Of a DNA stretch of 5,567 bases, positions 1 through 5,456 are shown one piece after another. A program made the translations under genes and the position numbers. The notes beneath the pieces were generated by a model. The model searched no databases and had not been told where the DNA came from. It saw only the letters and a list, made by a program, of their open reading frames with translations. The stretch covers positions 1-5,567 of the forward strand of contig JAKAZN010000160.1 in assembly GCA_021815835.1 (NCBI GenBank), written 5' to 3'. Every line of letters starts with the position of its first letter. Within the stretch, counting starts at the first letter, position 1. This DNA is from Pseudomonadota bacterium. Lineage in GTDB: Bacteria; Pseudomonadota; Alphaproteobacteria; Acetobacterales; Acetobacteraceae.

Positions 1-48
1 GCCGTCCCCCGCGCCGTCCCCCGCGCCGTCCCCCGCGCCATCCCCCGC
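1..48. repeat. 12-bp tandem repeat, four copies, inside the sulfotransferase gene
   Basis: The unit gccgtcccccgc starts at 1, 13, 25 and 37. Three copies are identical, and the fourth has one change (g to a at 40) that is silent (GAC to GAT). The unit is four codons long, so on the minus strand it encodes repeated Gly-Asp-Gly-Ala without breaking the frame. The array begins at the window edge, so the true copy number may be higher. Confidence 0.9.
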
Positions 49-1017
49 GGGGCCGTCTGTCGTGGCCTGCATCATCAACCGCGCGCCGAGCTGCCAGCGC
101 GCGCTCTCGCCGCGGCCGATCTCGATCGGATCGACCGCGCGGGAGAAGGGCCGGCGCAGCACCGCCGTGAGCTTGGCGACCGAGAGCACCACGCTGACCG
201 GATCGCGGTGGACGAAGACGATGCGCGCATCGGGGAAGGCCGCGCGCAGATCGCGCAGCGCGAAGACGTGGTCGGGGCATTTCAGCACCCATCGCCCGGC
301 CCCCGGTTCCGCGCCCGGCACGCGGCGCTGGTGCTGGAGGTGCTGGAGGAAGCGCCGTTCGAACAGATAGGCCGGAAGCTGCCCGGCGCGATCGAGCCAG
401 GCGCGATAGGACGGCACCCGCCAGGTGGTGTCGAAGCGCAGGCTGCGGAACACGTGGGCGAGGATTTCCGAGCATTCCTGCGGCGAGGCCGCGCGCAGGG
501 GATGCAGCCCGGGAAACTCGGGCGCGAGCCGGACGAAGGCGGCGAGCTGGCGGTCCACCTGGGCGATCCGCCGGTCCGCGCGGCCGCCTTCGGGCGGGTA
601 GGGGGCGATGGTCTGCCAGACCCGCGGCGCGTGGTTGTCCGGGGCCTCCAGCAGCAGCCGGTGGAGGAAGCTCGTGCCGCTGCGGGGCAGGCCGGTGACG
701 AAGATCGGCGCGGCGATCGGCTCATCGCGGATCGTGGGATCGGCCGCCTCCTCGGCGGCGAGGCGGCGCAGATTGCCGAGGAAGCGCAGCACGTCCCAGC
801 GCAGCGCGGCGCGCCCGACCAGGCTCGGCCCCGCTTCGGCGACGCAGGCATCGAGCAGGCGGGCGAGCGGCTCGGCGATGGGAATGTCGCCGAAGGCATC
901 TGGCCCGTCGTGGCGGCGGGCGCGGGCGATCAGCGCGGCGGCATCGAGTTCACGCGACAGGATGCCGGCCCGGTCGGCCATGGCATCGGCGATACGCAGG
1001 ACGGCGGCGAGGGACAC
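1..1017 (-). CDS. Sulfotransferase family protein (PAPS-dependent type, Sulfotransfer_3-like), 3' end outside the window
   Basis: Sulfotransferases of this type move a sulfuryl group from PAPS to an alcohol or amine acceptor; the acceptor here cannot be told. My reverse-strand translation gives 339 codons open to the window edge. The N-terminal region has the family's DAFGD and GR(A)ALRWD stretches (about residues 40-76). The 5'-phosphosulfate P-loop IFVTGLPRSGTSFLHRLL is at 105-122. WVLKCPDHVFAL is at 243-254, and the 3'-phosphate-binding element RIVFVHRDPVSVVLS is at 265-279. The start is taken as GTG at 1017 because GGAGGT sits 6 nt upstream; an in-frame ATG at 1059 lacks a ribosome site and would add 14 residues. 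Residues 321-339 are a (DGAG)n low-complexity run that continues off the window. The gene is transcribed away from the MlaC-like gene and shows no operon partner here. The family call is firm from both cofactor motifs; the substrate is unknown. Confidence 0.93.
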   Translation of the reverse strand, partial: MSLAAVLRIADAMADRAGILSRELDAAALIARARRHDGPDAFGDIPIAEPLARLLDACVAEAGPSLVGRAALRWDVLRFLGNLRRLAAEEAADPTIRDEPIAAPIFVTGLPRSGTSFLHRLLLEAPDNHAPRVWQTIAPYPPEGGRADRRIAQVDRQLAAFVRLAPEFPGLHPLRAASPQECSEILAHVFRSLRFDTTWRVPSYRAWLDRAGQLPAYLFERRFLQHLQHQRRVPGAEPGAGRWVLKCPDHVFALRDLRAAFPDARIVFVHRDPVSVVLSVAKLTAVLRRPFSRAVDPIEIGRGESARWQLGARLMMQATTDGPAGDGAGDGAGDGAGDG

Positions 1018-1023
1018 GGGGGA

Positions 1024-1029
1024 ACCTCC
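1024..1029 (-). promoter_or_regulatory. Ribosome binding site that decides the sulfotransferase start
   Basis: On the minus strand GGAGGT occupies 1029-1024, followed by a 6-nt spacer and GTG at 1017-1015. The upstream in-frame ATG at 1059-1057 has only GC-rich sequence before it. This supports the GTG start. Confidence 0.7.
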
Positions 1030-1098
1030 GGGCGGCGGACGAACGGCTCTTCGCGACATTAGGCGGCGCGCGCGCCGATCACAGGTCTGGACGCCTGA

Positions 1099-1128
1099 TT
1101 CGCGCGGCCGATTACTTCGCGTTACAAT
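1099..1128 (+). promoter_or_regulatory. Weak sigma-70-like promoter candidate for the MlaC-like gene
   Basis: TACAAT at 1123-1128 matches five of six bases of the -10 consensus, and TTCGCG at 1099-1104 is a poor -35 element 18 bp upstream. It is the best AT-rich element in the gap. On the opposite strand TTGTAA (1127-1122) is a four-of-six -35 match with a weak GCGAAT -10 (1103-1098), so the same island could also serve the sulfotransferase gene. This is inference from short matches only. Confidence 0.28.
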
Positions 1129-1157
1129 TTTTCGGAACCACCCCTCCCTGCGGGCGG

Positions 1158-1185
1158 CCATGCACGGCGCGCCATGCGGGGCGCG
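1158..1185. repeat. Two-copy 14-bp tandem repeat in the intergenic region
   Basis: The segments ccatgcacggcgcg (1158-1171) and ccatgcggggcgcg (1172-1185) are directly adjacent and match at 12 of 14 positions. It lies downstream of the candidate promoter, inside the putative leader of the MlaC-like gene. It may be a pair of binding sites or a chance duplication in GC-rich DNA. Confidence 0.5.
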
Positions 1186-1352
1186 TCGCTTGCCGGGCGG
1201 ACCGGCGGTCGGCAAGACAGCGTCCAGGCATTGCGCGCGGGACCGACCTGCCCCATCTAGCGAGCGCCGCGGCCCCCGTCCAGGGAACCTCCAGGAGATC
1301 GCGCGGGGCGCGCGTGCCCGATGCCGCGTGCCGGCGGGGCGGTTCGTTGGCG

Positions 1353-1357
1353 AAGGA
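1353..1357 (+). promoter_or_regulatory. Ribosome binding site of the MlaC-like gene
   Basis: AAGGA lies 6 nt before ATG at 1364. The same frame stays open far upstream (to about 608), but the codons before 1364 encode Arg/Ser-rich sequence of no recognisable kind. A signal peptide begins immediately after this ATG, so the start is well fixed. Confidence 0.7.
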
Positions 1358-1363
1358 AGAGCG

Positions 1364-2059
1364 ATGCTGTCAATGCAATTGTCGCGGCGGGTGCTGGTGG
1401 GACGGTCCATGTTCGGGCTGGGCTTGGCCGTTCTGGGCCTGTCGTCCGGTCCCGCGCGCGCCGCGGACGGCGTCGGCGCCGCGGCTTCGAGCGGGGTCGC
1501 CGCCGGCGCGGCATCGGACCAAGCCGCGATCGTCGCGCCGATCGCGGCGCTGAACGCGGGGCTGATCCGCGTGATGCAGGCGGGCAAGACGGCGCCGTTC
1601 CAGCAGCGGTTCGACATGCTGGCCCCGACGATCGACCGCGCCTTCGACCTGCCGCACATCCTCGAGGTCTCGGTCGGCGCCGCGTGGTCCACGCTCGCCC
1701 AGGCGCAGCGGGACGCGCTGCTCGCCACGTTCCGCCGCTATACCGTGGCCTCCTACGTCGATAATTTCGATTCCTTCGACGGCCAGCATTTCGACCTGCA
1801 ACCGCAGACCCGGCCCGTGGTGGGCGGGGAGCAGGTGGTGCTGACGCGCATCGTCGCCCGCTCGGGCGAGACCCACCAACTCGACTACGTGATGCGCAGC
1901 ACCGCCGATGGATGGAAAGCGGTCGATGTGCTGGCGGACGGTTCGATCAGCCGGGTCGCGGTACAGCGATCGGATTTCCGCCACCTGCTGGATCGCGGCG
2001 GTGCGACCGCGCTGATGGCGAGCCTCAAGCAAAAGGTGGAAGACCTCTCGCGCGGCTGA
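1364..2059 (+). CDS. MlaC/Ttg2D family phospholipid-binding protein, HpnM-like, exported
   Basis: 231 residues, the usual length for the MlaC/Ttg2D (toluene tolerance, PF05494) family. These are periplasmic proteins that carry phospholipids or, for the HpnM branch, act with hopanoid biosynthesis. Residues 1-33 form an export signal: SRRVLV at 7-12 resembles a Tat motif, a hydrophobic core follows, and ARA at 31-33 is a fitting signal-peptidase site. An Ala/Gly/Ser-rich linker (34-52) precedes the mature domain at about 55-225. Recognisable blocks are FDLPHIL (94-100), YVDNFDSF (131-138), LDYVMR (173-178) and the segment from GWKAVDVL (183-190) to VQRSDF (200-205). The last segment recalls HpnM-type proteins of acetic-acid-type alphaproteobacteria. 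No mlaD/E/F or hpn gene is adjacent, so its system is not shown by context. It ends 16 bp from the convergent lipoprotein gene. The family is firm, the HpnM assignment moderate. Confidence 0.88.
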   Translation: MLSMQLSRRVLVGRSMFGLGLAVLGLSSGPARAADGVGAAASSGVAAGAASDQAAIVAPIAALNAGLIRVMQAGKTAPFQQRFDMLAPTIDRAFDLPHILEVSVGAAWSTLAQAQRDALLATFRRYTVASYVDNFDSFDGQHFDLQPQTRPVVGGEQVVLTRIVARSGETHQLDYVMRSTADGWKAVDVLADGSISRVAVQRSDFRHLLDRGGATALMASLKQKVEDLSRG

Positions 2060-2068
2060 TGCCGCGCG
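2049..2068. terminator. Perfect 8-bp hairpin over the convergent gene junction
   Basis: CGCGCGGC (2049-2056) and GCCGCGCG (2061-2068) form a perfect 8-bp inverted repeat with a TGAT loop that contains the stop codon of the MlaC-like gene. The stop of the opposing lipoprotein gene is 7 bp beyond it. It is well placed as a bidirectional terminator, but neither strand has a T-run after the stem, so intrinsic termination is not certain. Confidence 0.45.
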
Positions 2069-2075
2069 CCGCTCG

Positions 2076-2438
2076 TCAATAGCGGTAGCCGGGCGGCGGC
2101 GGCGGGTAGTTGGGGGGGGGCGGCGGCGCCGCGTAGCCGTTATTGTAACCATTGTCGTAGCCATTGTCGTACGGGCGCCGGTCATAGCGGCGATCGGGCG
2201 GCGGCGGCTGTGGCGTGGTGGCCGCGCCGCCGACCGCGCCGACCGCGCCGCCGATCAGCGCGCCGGCGACGGCACCCCGGCCGCCGCCCGCCAGGCCGCC
2301 GATCGCGGCACCGGCGCCGGCGCCGATCAGGCCGCCGCCCACCGCGCGCTGACCTGGATCGTAGGGGTTGGTGCAGCCCGCCAGGGCGAGCAGCGCGGCT
2401 CCGCCCAGCAGGGCCGCGCGGCGGTGGCGACGTGTCAT
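2076..2438 (-). CDS. Small glycine-zipper outer-membrane lipoprotein with Tyr/Asn and poly-Pro tail
   Basis: 120 residues. The start ATG at 2438 has AGGAG 6 nt upstream (2449-2445); the open frame extends further back but without a signal. Residues 1-21 are a basic then hydrophobic lipoprotein signal, with lipobox LAGC and the lipidated cysteine at 22. Thr at +2 would send it to the outer membrane by the usual Lol rule. Residues 34-72 are a Gly/Ala run with GxxxG spacing, a glycine-zipper segment as found in small outer-membrane and SlyB/17-kDa-antigen-like lipoproteins, probably a membrane-packing helical hairpin. After Pro-rich 76-81 come repeats of YDNG/YNNG (90-102), then proline-rich 105-116 and GYRY. 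The Tyr/Asn codons make a local AT-rich patch. It lies 68 bp downstream of another small exported protein gene on the same strand. The precise role is unknown; a structural envelope role is inferred. Confidence 0.85.
   Translation of the reverse strand: MTRRHRRAALLGGAALLALAGCTNPYDPGQRAVGGGLIGAGAGAAIGGLAGGGRGAVAGALIGGAVGAVGGAATTPQPPPPDRRYDRRPYDNGYDNGYNNGYAAPPPPPNYPPPPPGYRY
2112..2120. repeat. Homopolymer tract of nine G inside the lipoprotein gene
   Basis: Nine consecutive G on the plus strand read as nine C in the lipoprotein gene and encode Pro107-Pro109. Gain or loss of one base would change only the last dozen residues and remove the normal stop. Such tracts are prone to slippage; whether it varies here is not shown. 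Confidence 0.8.
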
Positions 2439-2466
2439 GATCTTCTCCTGGCCTTCGGTGTCGCTA

Positions 2467-2486
2467 GGATCCCGCCCCGGGGATCC
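2467..2486. other. 7-bp inverted repeat between the two small envelope genes
   Basis: GGATCCC (2467-2473) and GGGATCC (2480-2486) are perfect reverse complements with a 6-nt loop. They lie in the 68-bp gap between the stop of the Trp/His-rich gene and the ribosome site of the lipoprotein gene. In the minus-strand mRNA this could be a partial terminator or an mRNA-processing hairpin that sets relative levels of the two products. No T-run follows, so a strong terminator is unlikely. Confidence 0.45.
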
Positions 2487-2506
2487 CTTCGCGGCGGGCA
2501 GTGACA

Positions 2507-2818
2507 CTAGCGGACGCCGATCCCGAGGGTGAATCCTGGCGCGAACACCACCGGCGGCGGCGGGTAATAGGCGCGCGGCGGAGGCGGGTAATAGGCCCGC
2601 GGCGGCGCGTAATAGACCGGCGGGGGCGGGCCGACCACCACGCCCCAGCGCGGCCCGCGATCGCGGTCCCAATCGTCGTCGTCGCCGTGCCAACGTTGGT
2701 GCCAGCCGTCACGCCAGCCATGGTGCCAGCCATCCCCGTCGGCCCGCGCCGGGGCGGCGGCGAGCACGCCCAGTCCGGCCAGGGCAAGCGCCAGGACGGC
2801 AAGTCGTGGGAAACGCAT
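2507..2818 (-). CDS. Small secreted Trp/His/Asp-rich protein with Pro/Tyr repeats, hypothetical
   Basis: 103 residues. ATG at 2818 is preceded by AGGAGG with an 8-nt spacer. Residues 1-26 are a classical Sec signal (MRFPR, hydrophobic Leu/Ala core, APARA cleavage site). The mature start, residues 27-55, is rich in Trp, His, Gly and Asp, with WHHGW at 31-35, WHQRWHG at 39-45 and four Asp at 46-49, which could bind metal ions or a surface. Residues 64-89 are Pro/Tyr-rich with two tandem copies of RAYYPPPP (74-81, 82-89). The hydrophobic tail VVFAPGFTLGIGVR (90-103) could be a terminal beta-strand. I do not recognise a named family; similar small periplasmic proteins are common in alphaproteobacteria. 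It is first in line before the lipoprotein gene on the same strand. Gene reality is supported by signal peptide plus ribosome site; function is unknown. Confidence 0.8.
   Translation of the reverse strand: MRFPRLAVLALALAGLGVLAAAPARADGDGWHHGWRDGWHQRWHGDDDDWDRDRGPRWGVVVGPPPPVYYAPPRAYYPPPPRAYYPPPPVVFAPGFTLGIGVR
2552..2599. repeat. 24-bp tandem repeat, two copies, in the Trp/His-rich gene
   Basis: Segments 2552-2575 and 2576-2599 match at 22 of 24 positions and each encodes RAYYPPPP on the minus strand. A degenerate third piece (VYYAPP) lies just before them in the protein. The repeat is in frame and suggests growth of the tail by codon-phase duplication. Confidence 0.8.
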
Positions 2819-2826
2819 GGGTCGAT

Positions 2827-2832
2827 CCTCCT
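2827..2832 (-). promoter_or_regulatory. Strong ribosome binding site of the Trp/His-rich gene
   Basis: AGGAGG at 2832-2827, 8 nt before ATG at 2818-2816, is one of the best Shine-Dalgarno sequences in the window. It supports both the reality of this small gene and its start. Confidence 0.7.
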
Positions 2833-2975
2833 CGAAGCAGCGGGCGATAGAGACACCGCGATCGTGGCGGCTTCTTGACCGGGACGGTCCGAAATCATGG
2901 AGGCATGTAACGCCAGGTTGCGCGCGATCCGCGCCGGGGCCGGAAATGCCGCCGTCAGGCGCGGGATTTTGCCCG

Positions 2976-2998
2976 TTCCCGCGGCGTCCGCCCGGGAA
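2976..2998 (-). terminator. Hairpin downstream of the sugar ABC/SDR operon
   Basis: TTCCCG (2976-2981) pairs with CGGGAA (2993-2998), and inner GGC/GCC (2983-2985 with 2990-2992) extends the stem to 9 bp with one bulged base and a 4-nt loop. It starts about 28 nt after the SDR stop codon. There is no T-run on the minus strand. It is a plausible operon end before the separately controlled small envelope genes. Confidence 0.35.
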
Positions 2999-3025
2999 TT
3001 CGGGCCGGCGTTCAACTCCGCGCGA

Positions 3026-3730
3026 TCATTCGCGATAGATCATCTTCCGCGTCATCCCGCCATCGACGACGAACTCGGCGCCGGTGACGAATCCGCTTTC
3101 GGGACCCAGCAGAAACGCCGTCAGCGCGGCGATATCGGCGGGGATTCCGACCCGGCCGGCGGGATGGTCGGCGTGATCCTCGGGCCGCGGCGCCGCGCCC
3201 TTGGTCGCGATCCAGCCCGGGCTGATCGCGTTCACCCGGATCGCCGGGCCGAGGCTGATCGCCAGCGCGTGGGTCAGCGCGACCAGGCCGCCCTTGGCCG
3301 CCGCGTAGGCTTCCGTGTCGGGCTCGGACATATGCGCCCGCGTGGAGGCGATCGTGACCACGGCGCCACGCGCGGCGGCCAGCAAGGGTTCGGCGGCGCG
3401 GACCAGCAGGAACGTCGCGGTGAGGTTGGTGGCCAGCACCCGGTTCCAGTCATCGAGACCGAGGGCGGCGATCGGCTTGCGGATCATGATCCCGGCATTG
3501 CTGACCAGGCCGTCGAGGCGGCCCTCGGTGGCGGCGATGCTGTCGATCAGCGCGGCGATCGCGGCCGGGTCGGCCACGTCGCAGGCGGCGGCGCGCCCAC
3601 CCGGCGGGGCGGGGCAGGCGGGGTCGCGATCGGCGGCGATCACGCGCCAGCCATCGGCGGCGAGGCGCGCGGCGATCGCGGCGCCGATCCCCCGCGCCGC
3701 GCCGGTGACCAGGGCGATCTTGTCCGTCAT
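3026..3730 (-). CDS. SDR family NAD(P)-dependent oxidoreductase (probable sugar/polyol dehydrogenase)
   Basis: 234 residues, a normal length for a classical short-chain dehydrogenase of the cytoplasm. The cofactor loop TGAARGIG is at 9-16, the acidic end of the second strand (D35, in AADRD) suggests NAD preference, and DV at 51-52 contacts the adenine. SNAG is at 77-80. The catalytic set is complete: N102, S129, Y142 and K146 (YAAAK). PGW is at 171-173, and the C-terminal [16 protein letters not shown] recalls a distinct SDR subgroup. The start ATG is 29 bp after the stop of the upstream permease gene, with AGGGA 10 nt before it; the frame is open upstream but that reads through permease coding sequence. 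Being last in a CUT1 sugar-transport operon, it probably oxidises the imported sugar, sugar alcohol or a derivative. Fold and catalysis are firm; the substrate is inferred. Confidence 0.93.
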   Translation of the reverse strand: MTDKIALVTGAARGIGAAIAARLAADGWRVIAADRDPACPAPPGGRAAACDVADPAAIAALIDSIAATEGRLDGLVSNAGIMIRKPIAALGLDDWNRVLATNLTATFLLVRAAEPLLAAARGAVVTIASTRAHMSEPDTEAYAAAKGGLVALTHALAISLGPAIRVNAISPGWIATKGAAPRPEDHADHPAGRVGIPADIAALTAFLLGPESGFVTGAEFVVDGGMTRKMIYRE

Positions 3731-3759
3731 GGCGTGTGCTTCCCTAATCCGGGCGCGGT

Positions 3760-4587
3760 CTATTCCTTCACCGCCCCCGCGGCCAGCCCGCCCACCAGCC
3801 GGCGCTGGACGAAGAACGCCAGCAGCACCGGCGGCAGTCCGATCAAGGTTGCCGCCGCCATCAGCGCGCCCCAGTCGGTTACGCCCTCGCCCACGAAATT
3901 GAACGCCGCGACCACCAGCGGCGTGGTGGAGAAGCCCGACAGCACCAGCGCGAACAGGAAATAGTTCCATGCGAACACGAAACACAGGATCGCGGCCACG
4001 GCGAGGCCCGGCGCCACCAGCGGCAGCGCCACCCGGGTCAGCACGCCGGCGTCCGAACAGCCGTCGATCAGCGCCGCCTCGATCACCGAGCGCGGCAGCG
4101 CGTCGAAGAACGGCAGCATGATCCAGAGCGCGAGCGGCAGGGTGATGACCGCATGGGTCAGGATCAGCACCCAGAAGCTGCCGACCGCGTGGATCGCCGA
4201 GAACATCACGAACCAGGGCAGCAGGAACAGCGCGCCAGGCGCCATGCGCGCGGCCAGCATCGCCACCGCCGGCCAGGCCATGCGGTTCCACGACACCGCG
4301 AAGGCGGCCGGCACGCCGAGCGCGAGGCCGATCACGCTCGCTCCGCCGGCGATCACGAGGCTGTTCCACGCATAGTCGAGGAACGGCATCCGCGCGAACA
4401 GGGCGGCATAGTTGGCCGTGGTGGGATGAAACAGCAGCCGCGGCGGATAGGCGGTCACGGCGGCGGAGGATTTGAACCCCGCGGCCACCATCCAGAGGAT
4501 CGGCGCCAGCAGCACCACGCAGGCGATGGCAAGCTGCGCCCCGTCCAACGCGGAGAGCAGCCGCGCGCGGAACGGCGATTTCACCAT
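3760..4587 (-). CDS. Carbohydrate ABC transporter permease, MalG/UgpE type (CUT1)
   Basis: 275 residues, typical of the MalG-like half of a CUT1 importer in the inner membrane. Six hydrophobic segments are visible at about 18-37, 74-98, 105-130, 134-160, 193-217 and 240-262. The cytoplasmic EAA loop, which docks on the ATPase, reads [12 protein letters not shown] from 170 followed by VALPL at 187-191. The N-terminal pattern [15 protein letters not shown] followed by the FHPTTANY segment is usual for this subfamily. ATG at 4587 overlaps the last 7 bp of the upstream permease gene (ATGGTGA), so translation is probably coupled; only a weak GGGTGG precedes it. It pairs with the MalF/UgpA-like protein to form the channel. 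The substrate cannot be named from sequence alone. Confidence 0.94.
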   Translation of the reverse strand: MVKSPFRARLLSALDGAQLAIACVVLLAPILWMVAAGFKSSAAVTAYPPRLLFHPTTANYAALFARMPFLDYAWNSLVIAGGASVIGLALGVPAAFAVSWNRMAWPAVAMLAARMAPGALFLLPWFVMFSAIHAVGSFWVLILTHAVITLPLALWIMLPFFDALPRSVIEAALIDGCSDAGVLTRVALPLVAPGLAVAAILCFVFAWNYFLFALVLSGFSTTPLVVAAFNFVGEGVTDWGALMAAATLIGLPPVLLAFFVQRRLVGGLAAGAVKE

Positions 4588-5435
4588 GCGACCACCCGGC
4601 GCATCCGCGCGAGCAATCCGACCGCCCCCAGCACCAGCACCGTGAGCGCCACCATCAGCGCGCAGGCATAGCCGATATCGAGAAACACGAAGCCCTGGCG
4701 GAACCCATAGATGTTGAGCGTCTCCGACGCCTCGCCCGGCCCGCCCTGCGTGGTCACGTAGATCACGTCGAAGAAGCGCAGCAGATCGACGCTGCGGAGC
4801 GTGGCGGCGGTGACGATGCTCGGCGCCAGCAGCGGCAGGGTGACGCGGCGCAGCAGCGCGAAGCCATGGGCGCCGTCGATCGCCGCGGCCTCGAACACGT
4901 CGCCGGGCAGCGCCTGCAATCCGGCGAGCAGGATCAGCGCGATGAACGGGGTCCATTGCCAGGTGTCGATCAGCGCCACGGTGGGGATCACGAATCCGGG
5001 CGAGGCGAGCCACAGCGACGGCGGCAGGCCGAGCAGGCCCAGCAGGTAGTTCGCCGCGCCGATCGAGGGATCGAGCACGACCAGCCACATCAGCCCGACC
5101 ACCACCGGCGGCAGCACGAAGGGCGAGATCAGCACCGACCGCACCACCCGGCGGAAGCGTTTCACCCGGTTCAGCAGCAGCGCGAGATAGAGCCCGAGCA
5201 CAAGCTGCGCCGCCAGCGCCAGCACATACAGATAGAGCGTGATCCAGAGCCCGTTCCAGAACTTGCCGTCGCCGAGCAGGGCCCGGTAATTCCCGAGCCC
5301 GACCGGATGCGGCGCGGCGCCGAAATGGAACGCGAAGCCCGACAGCCACAGCGTATAGGCGAACGGAAAGCCCACCATCACCGCGACGAAACCGATGGCG
5401 GGCGCGATCATCCAGACGAAGCGGCGCCGGTGCAT
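4581..5435 (-). CDS. Carbohydrate ABC transporter permease, MalF/UgpA type (CUT1)
   Basis: 284 residues. The protein starts with a basic MHRRR and a first membrane segment at about 7-32; further segments lie at about 66-89, 100-121, 148-172, 203-222 and 253-276. The EAA loop is [14 protein letters not shown] from 182, with TLPLLAP at 199-205. The segment [16 protein letters not shown] (228-243) before the last membrane helix is characteristic of MalF/UgpA-like subunits. ATG at 5435 is 21 bp after the stop of the preceding binding-protein gene; no clear Shine-Dalgarno is visible in that gap, so re-initiation or coupling from the upstream gene is likely. It forms a heterodimeric channel with the next permease. 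The subunit type is firm, the substrate unknown. Confidence 0.94.
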   Translation of the reverse strand: MHRRRFVWMIAPAIGFVAVMVGFPFAYTLWLSGFAFHFGAAPHPVGLGNYRALLGDGKFWNGLWITLYLYVLALAAQLVLGLYLALLLNRVKRFRRVVRSVLISPFVLPPVVVGLMWLVVLDPSIGAANYLLGLLGLPPSLWLASPGFVIPTVALIDTWQWTPFIALILLAGLQALPGDVFEAAAIDGAHGFALLRRVTLPLLAPSIVTAATLRSVDLLRFFDVIYVTTQGGPGEASETLNIYGFRQGFVFLDIGYACALMVALTVLVLGAVGLLARMRRVVAW

Positions 5436-5456
5436 CGGTTTGGCGGGGGCGCGGTG

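Larger units (their letters stand above)
1018..1363. other. Divergent intergenic region between sulfotransferase and MlaC-like gene
   Basis: This is 346 bp between two divergently transcribed genes. I see no credible gene in it; the open frames crossing it are GC-rich shadows without conserved motifs. It holds an AT-rich island at about 1111-1134, which is the obvious place for promoters in both directions, and a two-copy 14-bp repeat at 1158-1185. The stretch from the island to the MlaC-like start would make a leader of over 200 nt if transcription begins there. No riboswitch-like architecture was recognised. Confidence 0.6.

Noticed and set aside
1..48. Possible CRISPR-like array at the left edge
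   Set aside because: The units are 12 bp and directly adjacent with no spacers, and they lie in frame inside a gene.
282..899. Minus-strand open frame of 205 codons within the sulfotransferase region
   Set aside because: It is in a different frame from the motif-bearing one and encodes Ser/Pro/Arg low-complexity sequence only.
208..1062. Long plus-strand open frame of 284 codons opposite the sulfotransferase gene
   Set aside because: Its product is Gly/Arg/Ala-rich with no motif, while the minus strand in another frame carries clear PAPS-binding motifs. It is a GC-bias shadow.
1168..1185. Hairpin CGCGCC/GGCGCG in the divergent gap
   Set aside because: A 6-bp stem of pure G and C is expected often by chance in DNA of this composition, and it is largely explained by the 14-bp repeat.
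608..1363. Upstream extension of the MlaC-like frame to an ATG at 608
   Set aside because: The extension encodes Arg/Ser-rich sequence with no motif, and a ribosome site and signal peptide fix the start at 1364.
1370..2185. Minus-strand frame of 271 codons opposite the MlaC-like gene
   Set aside because: Arg-rich and without motifs. It overlaps a well-supported gene and has no ribosome site or context.
2875..2890. TTGACC (2875-2880) as a plus-strand -35 and GACCG/CGGTC (2877-2889) as an operator
   Set aside because: No -10 element follows at a proper distance and no plus-strand gene lies downstream. The 5-bp stem is too short to support an operator.
2897..3964. Plus-strand frame of 355 codons opposite the SDR and the end of the permease gene
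   Set aside because: It is Gly/Arg/Asp-rich shadow sequence crossing two real minus-strand genes.
3731..4369. N-terminal extension of the SDR frame into the permease gene
   Set aside because: It overlaps the MalG-type coding sequence in another frame, and the SDR fold starts exactly at the ATG at 3730 with [10 protein letters not shown].
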